Below are positions 39,640-52,000 of a stretch of DNA of 64,000 nucleotides, in pieces; position 1 is the stretch's first letter, and each line of letters starts with the position of its first letter. A model generated the notes under the pieces. The model was given only the letters and a program-made list of their open reading frames with translations, made no database searches and was not told the DNA's origin. This stretch comes from Centropus unirufus. Its lineage: Eukaryota; Chordata; Aves; Cuculiformes; Centropidae. The translations under genes were made by a program, and so were the position numbers. Location: assembly GCA_013397695.1 (NCBI GenBank), contig VYZI01000043.1:997015-1061014 (forward strand). Direction: 5' to 3'.

Positions 39640-41100
39640 AGATGGAAATAGTATAACAGTTAATAATGTAAGAAAGGCAGAAAAGCTCAATAACTACTTC
39701 TAGTCTGTATTTGGGGAAGAGCCAGAAGATATTCAAATATCATGTGAATATGACAAAATACATTCCATTACAACAGACACTGAGGAAGACATTAAACCAA
39801 AGCTCATGAAGTTGGGCATCAGCCGGTCTAGGTAACTTGCATCCAAAAATTTTAAAAGCACTGGCACAGAAAGTCTTTGGACCATTAATGTTGGTTTTCA
39901 GTTTATCTTGAACACTGTTAAAGTTCCAGAGGACTGAATGAAATATTGTATCAATATTTTAAAGGTGAAAACAAGGTGACCAGGGTAATTATAGCCTGCC
40001 AGCCAGACAAGAATTCTGGGTAATTTAATGGGCCATTGTCTGCCTTACTTGATTAAAAAAAAAGAATTAAAAGATGGAAACAAAATAAATGTAAATTAAT
40101 GTGGGACATAATCTTGCCAAAATAATTTAATTTTTTAAATAGCATTACAAGTTTGGTTGATCAAGGTAAGCAGGTTTGCAAATATAGTTGTTTTGGTAAC
40201 TTGTAGCATTTTAATTAAGAAACCAGAATGATACCAACTCAGCACAGCACACATTAAATTGTTCAGACTCTGGCTAAGTGACAGTGACAAAGTGAGAAAA
40301 TAAGAAATCCTCACCAAATAATGTGTTTCTGGGTCCCACAGCAATTAGCTCTACACTATATTGTATTGATATTAATGGCTTTAAGGAAAGGGTAAAATTA
40401 TCACTTACAAAGTTTGCAAGTGATGTAAGCAGCAGGGAATGATAAACAACTACTCATGATGTGAAGAATCTGAGACGGCCTGATAACAAGGAACATGCAC
40501 TTCTGCACAATCAAATGTAAAATAATACATTGAAGAATAAAGACCATGAGTTATAGGATGAGAAACTTTGTGCTCTAACAACTTGATGCTCAAAAACATC
40601 GAGAGTCATCATATATAATCAGAAGAAAATGAGCAAGTGGTGTGGTGCTGTGGCCAACAGGCTAATGGAATCCTTGGTTTTATAAACAGGAGAATATACA
40701 AAGATGTTCTTTTTTTATTTTATCTTGCACTAGTCCAGCTGCTTCTGAAGTCTTAATTCCTTAATAGAAGCCAAAAAAGAGATGGTTCAGAGAAGACCAA
40801 TAAAAATTATTTAGACTGAAAGTGGAAATGTTCGGTCTATTTCAATGTCAAAAAAAGAAGGTGAAGGATGCCTCCATCACAGGTTTTACGTACTTCCAAC
40901 ATTCAGTAACTGTATGGTAAAGACAGATGGATTCAGCTTCCCAGTGAGGCCTTCTGTGAGTGAACGTAACTAATCACTGGGACACTTTACAGAAGAACAA
41001 AGTAGATTTCCCAGCACTGGAAACATCAAATCAAAACTAAGTGCTTTTAAATACTGTATTTTAACATAATCAGGAGTTTAGTCCTGTGAGTCAGTTCCTG
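39640..41100 (+). mobile_element. Ancient CR1/L3-like LINE relic (reverse transcriptase region to 3' part)
   Basis: Although strongly decayed, the order of motifs matches the older amniote CR1/L3 type. First comes a GGCAGAAAAGCTCAATAACT-like block, then GCATCCAAAAATTTTAAAAG with a CTGGCACAGAA continuation, GAGGACTGAATGAAA, and AACAAGGTGACCAGGGTAAT followed by a TATAGCCTGCCAG block. Further on come GTTTGCAAGTGATGTAAGCA, GCACTTCTGCACAATCAAAT, GTGGCCAACAGGCTAATGGA and TTATAAACAGGAGAATATAC. Frames are destroyed by stops and indels, so no protein is made. The ends are approximate. It is clearly older than the other CR1 pieces here and may predate the radiation of birds. Confidence 0.72.
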
Positions 41101-44100
41101 ATGAGATACAACTGTGTGATCACAGCTGTGGATTTGGGTTACTTATCTATGCAAAAGTCGATGTCCTTGGGCACAAAGAAGTAACAACCTGTCATCCCTT
41201 TCAGCATCATCTGACACAGATCATGTGTTCTTGAGCACATGATGAGAGCAGCCACGCGGATGGTAATGTTTACGTGGGCTGAAGGGATGGGTGGACTTGT
41301 TCACAGAAGGCAAATCCTTTGAAGCATATTGCATACAGAGATAACATTTCTCACTCAAGAAGTCTGAGACATACGTTGCTGGAAGCTGGGAGGTTACTCC
41401 TGACAAGTGTGACTATATGACTATCCCGCTACCAAACTCCTTCCCTGGTGCCTGCTTCTGGCCAGGCAGCGTACTGATCTTTCTCATGGCAAGCCTTGTC
41501 TTGGGTCCATCCTGAAGCTGACCCACTCCTGATCTCTGAAGAGCCAAGTGGGAGTTTTAGTGGGAGCAGAGAAAACACACTTGGTGATAAATAGGCATTG
41601 GTGCAGAAGAGGATGAGGACCAGAGCAGAGAACAATAGGAACACTTGATGTTAGAAGGTGAAAGACAGGCTTGGGTAAAGGATTGCACGTGAAGCTCTGG
41701 ACCTCTCTAGAATGTGGATCAAAATATTCAGGAGCCTGCTGCTCTGATCTGGTATCATCAAACAAGTAGGAAACCTTGCAGCAAATGTTCTTTACTTTCC
41801 CCATGTAGTTCTTTGTATACATACTCGGTCTTCTACTGATATGCAAGATCTCAAATGGAAAAAGCCGGTGCTGTGATTCTAAGCATCCAAAACTCTTGCA
41901 TGACTGAAGCTTCTATTCACAGCTCCCTGGAATAAAATGTTCAGTTTTTCCATGCAGTAGCTCATAACTACTTGCATAACATACTCTGACAGAAACAATA
42001 CTCTAAATGTTCATTACTACCACCACTGCCAGTGGACTGTTTAGTGATCATTTAACCAGTTTCTATTGTAAAAAAAAAAAAACAAAAACAAAATAACCCA
42101 ACTTGCTGATTACACCCTGAGAAAGTCAACGAGACCTGCCATGAAGGTTCCATGTCATCATTTTGCCCTCTAGTGGCTGAGTGACTAGTTCTGCTCCTGT
42201 GGCGTCTGTCTTAACACACCTTTATTACCTCATCAGGACTGAATCTTTGATTTTTCTAAATTAGTGCAGGCTTCATCCATTATACTCAAGTACCATCTGC
42301 ACCAGAACAATCTGGATCAATAAAAATGCTTGGCTAAACATCCTTAAAATCCTCTATTAAGGTTAACTCAGTCTTAGTGAGTCATACAATAAAGCTACTA
42401 ATACCTGAGCACATAATTAACCTATGATGCATTTTCTACCAGATATGACTTAATCTGTAGAAAAGAAAACGCCCTGCTAGGTCACCATCTCATTGTGTGG
42501 GTCAGTTTAGAGTGATGCTGAATACCTACTCTAATTTTGTGCAGTTAAACTTTTAAACATGCCATGTGTTCTTAGGAGTAAAAAAGGATGGAATTTTAAG
42601 CCTTTCCAAGAGTAAACTCACACAGGTTATGCATTTAAAAGAGGACATAACTTCTTTCCTGTCTATGCTGGCTACATCTTGAAACATCCATCACTTTTCT
42701 CTTTACATTCCAGATGCTGGTCTAGAGGCTTTAAAAGATCAGTGTCTATATACATATTAAACGTCTGTGTAAGCTTGAGCAAGGGCTTTGGACTCTAATT
42801 ACATCTGGATGTTTTTCTTTTTCTCTCCCTCTGGCCCCCATTTTAGCTTATTATCTCAAGCTTCATAAGGAATCACCACTTATTCACTTAATTTTTTGCC
42901 TTTCTCTTCCTCTCCCTCCTTCCGGTATCTTTAGGATCTCTTGGCCAATTTCTGCCACAGCTGAGAAAGTGGTAAGTCTCAGAGGAAATTAACTTCTTAC
43001 ACGTTTTGTGGCAATCCATGGCCAGAGGGGGCGAGCCAAAGCAAGTCCGACTCAGCAAGAACACATTCAGCGTTGCAGCAGCCCATTGGGTAACCAGCAC
43101 AGGCCCTGGCTGCTCAGGCAGCAGCCTGCACTGCACCGCTGAGTGCTCCCAGGATATGCTGTTCCAGCCTAGGAGCTTGACAGGGAATGCAGAGGAAGCT
43201 GAGGTCATTGTGGTAGGAGTCATCACAGACGCGACAGGGCTAAGGTTATTGCGAGGAAGAGATCAGAGGGTGAAGACAAAAATCCGTGTCCAAACAAGGG
43301 CTATTTTCCCAATACTCACAGGACGGCTTTTCAAGGGTTACGTGGGCTTGGCATTTGAGACTGAGATGTGATACTTGGGTAATTTGAAAGCCTCTACTCA
43401 GCAGGAGGCCAAATTACAGGATTTGGTAGTTCCTGTTAACAAGAACACAATGAATGCTTAGATTATTTAATTCTTACTGTTTATTTTGTTATTCATCTGT
43501 ATTTGGAAACCCTGGAAATGCTTAACTACCTTTCTGATTATATTCCTGGTCTGGCCAGGAGCTAGAAATGCCTTTAGTGAATACCCATGGGGTTCAACTA
43601 TCTATGAGGTTGTTCCAGACACATCTGTGCTCAGAAACAAAAGATCACCAGGACTTGGTGTCAGGAGAAACAGGTTCTTGTTCAACTCTTTAGCTGACTT
43701 CCTAAGTGACATTTAGCCTGTCTGATGCTCTTTCCTCATGTGTTCGGTAGAAGAGGATATATTTACAGCATGAGTAAGTATTGCATGAGACCTTATTGAA
43801 GGTCTGTGAAACCACTCTGATTGTCTCCTATGAAAAGTGTTATTATGATGAATACATGAAAAATTATCATTGGAAGATATGAAATCATCACTTAAATATG
43901 TGCTCTCTGGTTCACTGAAACAAAAGACCTTGGAGGGTAGAAAAATGAATAGGAGTTTGAAAGATTAGCCCCATCTAGAGAATTACATCTTCCTAAAATG
44001 CTAAGAAATACACATTATCCCTTTGAACATCCAAAAGTACTTTCCAAAGAGTTGAAACCTGGTAGACTCCCTGTGAGAATTAAGCAACCTGCTCTACATC

Positions 44101-45237
44101 ACTCAAAAAATGCATTTATAAGTTTAGACTGGAATTGTAGAGCTTCTGATTTCACACCTGATCCAACATATATTGGGATATCACTTGGCTGTGATATTAT
44201 TTAATTTCCTCATTCACATATCCTCCCATCTTTCAAAGGTGATCATACTCCAGGAGTAACATTGGAGCTGTGCCAGGGGATTGTCGAAGGTAGAAGAACT
44301 GAGGTTCTTATTGCTTGGATAAAAGGCACAGTTCGTGCTGGTTTGGCTTTAAAAATCTGCCTTAAGTATTTGATGTTGATGAGGAAGAGGGGACCAGCAT
44401 ATCTTTCAGCTTCCAGAAGGAAGCATCTGAGCCATGGATAGTCCTCTCTGAAAGGCCAGACATGTACCACCAACATATGTACGTGTCATGGTCAAGAGGA
44501 AGCACAATGAAGGACAGGTGATTTGCAAACTGCGTCTTCAAAACTAGAACAGATATGGGCCTACAAGAGAGCTTACATGTGCATAAAGTAGGTCTACATA
44601 CATAACAGTCTCAGGCATTTGTGTGGGCTTCAGTGAACGTACTCAGCGGTTGATGCACTCACTCATAGAGGCAAGGCTCACTCAATATGCTGGCTGAGAA
44701 CAAACCACAGCAGACACTCCAGAAAGGAATTTCACCAGCAAACAGTAGCACAGAGGGTGTTTTGTGGAGGATTTTTGAATGACTTTTTGTGAACAGAAAC
44801 CCACTCCCTTGCATGTCAACACTTCAGATGTAAGGAAAATTCTAAGAACAAAACAATTTTAGATAAATCAAAACACTACAATTAAACTTCACTTGATTTA
44901 AACGATATCCAGTACCAAACTATTTCTAACTGAAAAAAACATATCAACACAGCTATTCTTAAATAACCCATTATTAACAAGGTTGAAATTATAGCTTTTG
45001 ATGCAAGTCTTCTCTTTCTGTTTCTTCCAAAATAACTATATTCTATGACTGAAAAGCTGACATATTTCTTGCAGGTTCAGTATACAAATGAAATAAATCA
45101 GTTAATTGTTCTTGTCTAATGTAAGTGTATAAATTTTATGCAGAAAAAATGAAATAATCTTTGGCTTCTGTTGCCTGTGATGCCTTGTAACAGGGAGTTC
45201 CATGCACAAATTGAGACACTTTAAAAGTATTTTCCTT
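41101..45237. other. Intergenic DNA with a CTCF-like site
   Basis: No gene was recognised. Open frames such as 41484-41846 (minus) and 43006-43371 (plus), each about 120 codons, show no domain or similarity that I know. One strong CTCF-like motif at 42164-42176 is listed separately. An A-run interrupted by C lies at about 42070-42091. Confidence 0.6.
42164..42176 (-). promoter_or_regulatory. CTCF-like binding motif
   Basis: The minus strand reads CCACTAGAGGGCA, preceded by CAG. It fits the CTCF core consensus CCASYAGRKGGCR at every position, and the three bases before it also fit the longer 19-base model; only two of the 19 positions fail (just 3' of the core). It lies between the 3' end of BTF3L4 and the ZFYVE9 promoter, where an insulator or loop anchor would be plausible. 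Occupancy cannot be judged from sequence. Confidence 0.5.
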
Positions 45238-45300
45238 CATAGAATCATTGAGTGGTTTGATTGGAAGGGACCTTTACAGGTCATCTGGTCCAACCCCAAA
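45238..45300 (-). mobile_element. CR1 LINE 3' terminus, minus orientation
   Basis: CATAGAATCATTGAGTGGTT, GATTGGAAGGGACCTTTACA and GGTCATCTGGTCCAACCCC form the reverse complement of the extreme CR1 3' end. Only about 60 bases are preserved. Confidence 0.9.
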
Positions 45301-45837
45301 ATCTTCTTTAATTAACTGTAAAAGCTCTACTCCACAATTTAAATTAATACCCCCCTTTCTTTTTTCCTCATGCACGAACCATTAGTTTTACATTCTCTGT
45401 ATAATCCTCCATTCTGCTTATTTCTGCCATCTTCCTTCTGATTTATCTTTATTCTTCAAAAATTATGACATTTTTAACTTCTCTTTAAATCCCAAGTTTC
45501 TCTGCCTGTTTATATGGTGTCATTTGCAGGTTCTAGCTCCTCAGTTATATCCTTGCTCACAGGCTGAGGGCATGCCCAGAGTTGAGAGGGCCGTGTCACC
45601 TAGTTAGAGAAGCAGTGTCCTAGGATTGGTGTTACATTCCTATGTTTTGGGAAGAGAACAATTATATAACAAGCAGAGCTCCCCAGACGTACACAAGACC
45701 ATCTGAAAAAAAATCTGTGCGTCTTCTTGGACAGTTAAACCTAGAAGTCATCATATCCTCCTGGAACAGCTCCAGAGAGCTTCAACTTCCTTTGGTCAAA
45801 AATATTTTATGTTCTGGAAATTCTCCTTAGATCTAAG

Positions 45838-45860
45838 AAAAAAACAAACAAACAAACAAC
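45838..45860 (+). repeat. AAAC tetranucleotide run
   Basis: An A-run followed by four to five AAAC/CAAA units, directly next to a CR1 fragment. Confidence 0.8.
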
Positions 45861-45865
45861 TCTAC

Positions 45866-46035
45866 TGTGAGGGTGGTCACCCCTGCCTCAGGTTGCTCAT
45901 AGAGGTTGTGAAGGATCCATGCTTGGAAATGTTCAAAACCCTACTGGGGATGGTCCTGGGTAACCTGCTCCAACTGACTCTACTTAAGAGAGTTAGAGAT
46001 CTCCAGAGATCCCTTCTCAACCATTATGTGATTAC
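45866..46035 (+). mobile_element. Diverged CR1 LINE 3' fragment
   Basis: The blocks GAGGGTGGTCACCCCTGCCT, GGTTGCTCATAGAGGTTGTG, GATGGTCCTGGGTAACCTGC and ATCTCCAGAGATCCCTTCTC, followed by AACCATTATGTGATT, match the 3' end of a CR1 subfamily with the 'protected' GTCCTGGGCAACCTGCTC type of tail. It is more diverged than the 5.2 and 32.8 kb copies. Confidence 0.85.
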
Positions 46036-49000
46036 GGGAAAGGCACCTAAACACAACTTGAAGACCAAGGTGGGAACACAGGCAAGTAAAATAGATTAAG
46101 GTCAGAAACTACTGCTGTTGCTGTGAGAGCAGCACAAAGCAGTGACGCATCCCACCTCCATGTACCCTACAGACCTGAGTGTGGAGCACTGGGGCTCTGA
46201 TCTCAATACCTTCCTTTGTTACCAACTCCTACAGATCCGCAGGTCTGTGAACCTGAGGGAGCAGAGAGAAAGCTGCCAGTCTCTACAGGAGAAGGGAGGA
46301 CACAGAGGGAAGGAGCCCAGTACCCCAGGGGGGCAGAGGATGAAGAACAGCAGGAGCAGTGAGAGCACATATCTTGCATGAAGTTCATAGCTTCTGTCTG
46401 AGGTAGGGAAAAAAAAAAAAAGCCTTCACTCCAAGCATAGAGTTATCAACATGTCCGCGAACAGGCAGGTACTCATTTCCAGCATGGCTGGGTTTGTTGT
46501 TTGAGAGGTTTTTTTTTTTTGAGCATGTAAGTAACAGAAGTACAATCCTTTACCTGGAATATCTTATTTTCTCTCTATGTTTATGAGAAGGGTTCGATCT
46601 AATACATAGATGTGAATTTATCCTTTAGATCTTTCTGGATTCAAAGGAAGAGCTGGGTTTTCTTTAGAAAGGAAAAGAACTGAAAGCCGCTTGAAAGGAA
46701 GTGGTAGATGTAGTTGGATTATTGTTATCTCAAGCATTTCCCTTCTTTGTTGTTCTGGAGATAAATGAGTGGCTGCTAAGCATGCACATGCATGACTCTG
46801 AAGCTCTGGTCTTGCTTTTTTGTAATCAAATAATTTAATGAAGGGATTAAATAAATTAAATTTAAAAAAATTAAATAAAAGGGATTTTTTTAAGGAATCT
46901 GGTGGGCACCACTTTGCAACACTGTCTCGGGTGATCTGCTTTTGTCAGGCTGATCCTTTCCACTCTATTTCTCCTTAATGACAGTGGGTGCGGTGGGTAT
47001 GTGGGTATCAAACCCTCCACCCTCGGTGCATGCAATTCTTAAGTCTTTTAAAGAAGAAAGGCTCACACATCTGCAAATGCAAGTACATCTTCCCCTCTGT
47101 TGGAACAAGGTAGGAAGATGTTGCTCATGTTCAGCCACACTTGAAAGTGGCAACTGGTGACTGCTCTTAAGAAAGTCACAAAGGAGTGCCACCACCCAGG
47201 GCACAGCAGAGCTAAGGCAGACACAATAGAAGCTTTGAGAAGCAGGTGGTCTGTCAGTCTAGGCTTTGTGTGGTTATTTCTCCCCTACTGGAACTGTGGC
47301 AGGGAAAACAGTGCCCACCTCTCAGGTGAAAGGTGTGGCAGAGGTAGGGGAGATGGTTAAAAAATGTAGGCTCCTCCTACTTTCATTAGTTCTTTGAGCA
47401 GTGAAACTGTTCACACACACAAGGATTTGTTTAAGTACATCTTAATGTATTCAAAGTATTAACGAAAATCCAAAGCATCTTGTTCATTTCAATTGCTTCT
47501 CCACCCACATTCTTCATTGAATTAAAGGATATCCTACACACGCTTTTGTTTCACTTATTCCCCAAAGATCACTTCATCACGCACCAAGCAAGGATCTTCA
47601 GCATATTTATAGTAACGTCTCGGTTGTGGAATTCAGCATTATGAAGTTCCTGGCACAAGGGACGTTATTAAAGGATTGAAGAGATGAAGAGACGACAGAT
47701 TTCCCCAGGGCAGCACACCAGAAAATGGACATCAAAATGCAGTGGGTATTACCAGCTTCTGGCAAATCCCACTCATTTCTGACCAGTAACACTGTCAGGC
47801 TGTGTTAAGGACATGTCCATCCTGGAACACCTCTGCAAAACTAGGTTTGTCTACCCAGTAAAAGCACTCCCATTTCAACACCTGCTCCTCTCACTGGAGG
47901 CAGCATAATCCTCATTAATAAAAATATATTGGGCCAAATCCAGTCGCACTCAGATCATCAGCCATAACCCAGAGCAAACACAGCACAGGCTCTGTAGCCG
48001 TCAAAATTACCTCAGCTTTCTCCAGTCAGTTTTCATGAACCTGACTGACCTACAGAAACCTTGCAGATCTCTGAAGGCATGAATCTCTCTTACAGGGTGC
48101 GTAGATTGTCACATACTCCACATCATCTTCACAGACCTCACCAGGATGACTGTGACAGGAAATTTTTTAAATTCCTATTTCCTCTTTCACTCAGAACTGG
48201 TTGGAATTTATTTTCTTAAAGCTATTTTGAACCACGAGCAACAACTCTTGAGTAGGCACTGAGGAAGGAGAAGCACGTATACTGACATGATGTCACCACT
48301 TGAAGTACTATGAGGAATATAAAAATAGTTTGAAACGCAGCATGGCCAAAATTACCAGATCATTTAATTACAACCCACTTTCATGACAGGCTGCCAGTTA
48401 ATTAAGAGTGCCAAAATGCTGAATTGCCTCCAGCTTCTCCATGCTTTGCAAGTGACACGGAAGTCATCTTTTTAAATAGCAACAGCTTAACTGAAAATGT
48501 AAAACCCACAGTGGAACACTTTGAAAAATGAGGCAGCCAGCTGAACCAGCATGAAATTCCCCACATCATGAACTCACCAGGGAAGAGAGCTGTATCCAGT
48601 TAATTTCCTCTGCGAGGATCAGACTCATGTGACGACTTCTTCTGCTGTTCAGAACTATTTATTGAACTTGTCGTCATTTTAGAGGCATTGTCAAAAAGCC
48701 TTAAGAGATGGCCTGTGCAGCCGTGCTCATGGCCTGGCTCCAGCACTGGTGCTTCCCTTTGGATGGCTATGACCTGGGCAGTAGCGAAGCAGGAAAAAGG
48801 CTAGAGAAAGGAGGTTTTATTTCCTTCAGAAATAAGTCACCTTCACTGACAGTAACACCTAGAGAAAACTCTACAGAGGGACTGATGCTTGAATAAACTT
48901 GGAAAGTGATGGAATTGTTCAGCTAGTTATTATAGCTGGCACCAAATCCCTTCTCTCTGGACAGGACAGTCTTTTGTATATTATTTGTGTAAATTTACGT

Positions 49001-52000
49001 GAGTGTCATATAAACTGTGGCAAAGCAAAAAGAACACAGTGGAAAACAGACTGAATAGAAGATTCATTAAACTTGCCAAAGAATAAGAACAGAATTAAGC
49101 CAAACATCTTGAAACCAAAATAAAACCAATGTAGTCCCTCTCTCTCATTCTCTCTTTGGTAACGAGGTGGTGCTTCCATGGGACAGCCAGAAAGAAAAGT
49201 CTTCTTGGATGGTTTGTTTTCCTCCCAAGGAAAACGAATGCTTCACACTGGAAAAAAAACCCTGATGAGCAAACATCTCCCCCTATAGTCTGCAGAAAGC
49301 TGAGCACCTTAATAATAATGAAGAAAATCCTGTCACTTGTCTGAATAAAGGCACAAAGCTAAAACTGAGCCAGAACAATATGTGGTCTGGCAACATGGAA
49401 ATGTGAACCTCAAGGACAGTGCTTGAATAAAAAAGGATAAGGCTACAAGAAAACTTGCTGAGAACTCAGCAGAATTGCAGGAGGCTCATGGCTTCATGAC
49501 TGTGGCAGTGTCCAAGTGATTAACAAATTAGGGGCTGGAGAAGAAAATCAGAGACTGAATTTCAAGATAACTTACGTGTGGGGCTAAGGGGAGATTGTCA
49601 GGCCTGTAATTTATGCAGTAGACAAAGGACTTCAAATACTGGAAAGAAGTAAATCAGGTTTCCATGCTGAGTTCAAAGTGTTCTTTAGTACAAAAGACTT
49701 TGATCAAGAAAATATTTGACCTTGGTGAAAATGCCATTGAGTTTCACAGGCCATGAAAATGAAAGCTGGCCAGTAAACAACAATGGTTCCCTTTGCCCGG
49801 ATGATAAAATAACTCACAATTTTCACAAAATAATAATTTTTTCAACGATTTTATGCCCATTTCAAAGGCAATACACATTGGATGGATCCTGTTACCCATG
49901 TCCTCTCAGGCTAGGACACCACTGCTGTTTCTGTAAGGAAGAAGCCCCAAGCCCAGCAAATGGACTTTGGTGCTGTTCACAATTCCTGAAGGTGAGCTGT
50001 CACTGCCCGTCCCTGTGGATCAGCTAAGGTAAAGGGCCATCTTTTGTTGTGCTTTTACAGAACACAGGACAAGGAGTTAGCATCCAGCAAGGCCCATTAC
50101 ACAATGTGATGATGCAACCTTAATTTCACCGTGTGTTCTCCCCTGAGTGCTCACCTTCAGCGTTTAACAAACAATCCAAGCTTAGCCCGACAGTGGCTGG
50201 AATGGCACTGGCCACACCCAATCCCACTGATGGTGGGAAGTACCCCATGGTTTGCAGTTGCCCTGGCTCAGCAAATGCTTTGGATATCAGCCTGTGCTGG
50301 CCTTCTCATTCATTAAAGCATACCTAAAATTCCCATTTGCCAGGCGTGGCACTGAACACAGACTGGAGGGGTCTGGAATCCTGCAGGCATTGGCACATAG
50401 ACACTAAGTCACAGGAAAACTGAGTAGCAGTAACCTCGCTGCTGTTACCTAAAGATCTCCTTGCTGACTACATGTCCCTAATTATTCCAGGCAGGTTGTG
50501 CCCTCTGCCCCATCAATTAATTTCTCTTTCACTAGTCCATTTGAGGGAACAATAACAAAAAAAATTAAAATGTGCGACACACTCATTATGATCATCTTGC
50601 TTATTAAGTCAGCGGTGATGGCACACAGGAAATCCTTCAGTCCCCACCACTAAACCCCATAGCAGTGTGCACACACACAGAGAACAGGGGAAGGAGTACA
50701 AGCAGTCCTGTTTGTCCCATGAACTTCATGGCTCTGCTTGAACCCTCTGGCTCTCCTAGCAATGCTCGGACTTCACAGCAGTGCAACAACTCCCTGCTCA
50801 AGCAGAAGGGCATTGCTTCACTGGGTGTAATTAAGCCTATAAAAATCCCCAGGCTTATGTATGCCTTGCTGGTCACACGATTGAGGTTGTGGAGTGCGGT
50901 GAGTCAGAACACTCAAGAAGCCCTGATCAGCTATTTCCGCAACATCTCCCTGAGGGATGTCCGTCTGCAAGTTGTACGAGATTGCAACCCAGACCTCAGT
51001 CAGCTGAATGGTTCAAGTTTGCTAAAAAAGCTTGGTGGCTCATTTCAAACGGCCAGACGACTTGCAAAGTAATTCTGAGTGCAATATGGGATTAAGTACT
51101 ATGTTAGCCAATATACCAGAGCACAGTAAATAAAAGTAGATCCAGCAGGGTCAGGAAGAACAAAAGCTCTCTGGCATCTTTGATATCTGTCCTTTATCTT
51201 GCTTTTACCAAACCAGAGAGACTTGGTGTATAAAACCTGCAAATATTTTTGCTTTAAGGGGATTATATAATTATGGTAGGAACAACTGTCAAAACTTGGT
51301 TTCATAGTCCAAGTGGACAATGCATGTAATACCTCCCACAGCAATTTTCCATGAGACTGCTTAACAAGTGTAAGACTAATTAAGGCAAGTATTTAATCGC
51401 CCCTCTCGTGGTGTTGGCTTATCCAAGAGTTAACACAGAAGGACAAAAATTGAATGAAGGTATATCTCATACAAATCTCAACACAGATTAATGTGTCAGC
51501 TGAGAAACTAATAAAAAGAATTTCTCACCATGCTTATTCGATGCCAGTGAAGCCTTGTTTTGAACAACTATTGGTTCATCTGTTCTTTCCTGAACAAATG
51601 CTGGCCATCCTGCACCATAACAAACCTGAGGGCCCAAGCAGTTTGAAAGTGTTAGCATATTGCAATGTCAGGCAGCTCCACAAGAGCCCAGTTTTTCTGT
51701 AGCTGTTGGGAGAATTATCTGAGCAAAGGCAGAAGACAACACTAGCAGTCACAAAAAAAATGTGCTTGGCATACATTCCTGATGATGGTGCTGTGAACCA
51801 CTGAGGAAATGTGGTATAAGACATTTAAACCTTTTATTACAGGTTACAGCAAACTCATGGAGTGCTTGTGCAGCCTAAAACCATACGAAGTGGACACATT
51901 TTCCATGGAGAAGTTTCCATCAGTTCAGATGCCAATGATGTGTGCTTGTTTCCAAGAAACAGGCAACCTTGTTCGAAGAAGTCACTGAGTTCTCAGTGAC

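Noticed and set aside
43022..43036. CCAGAGGGGGCG as a second CTCF site
   Set aside because: It lacks one base relative to the CTCF core spacing, so it does not fit the consensus.
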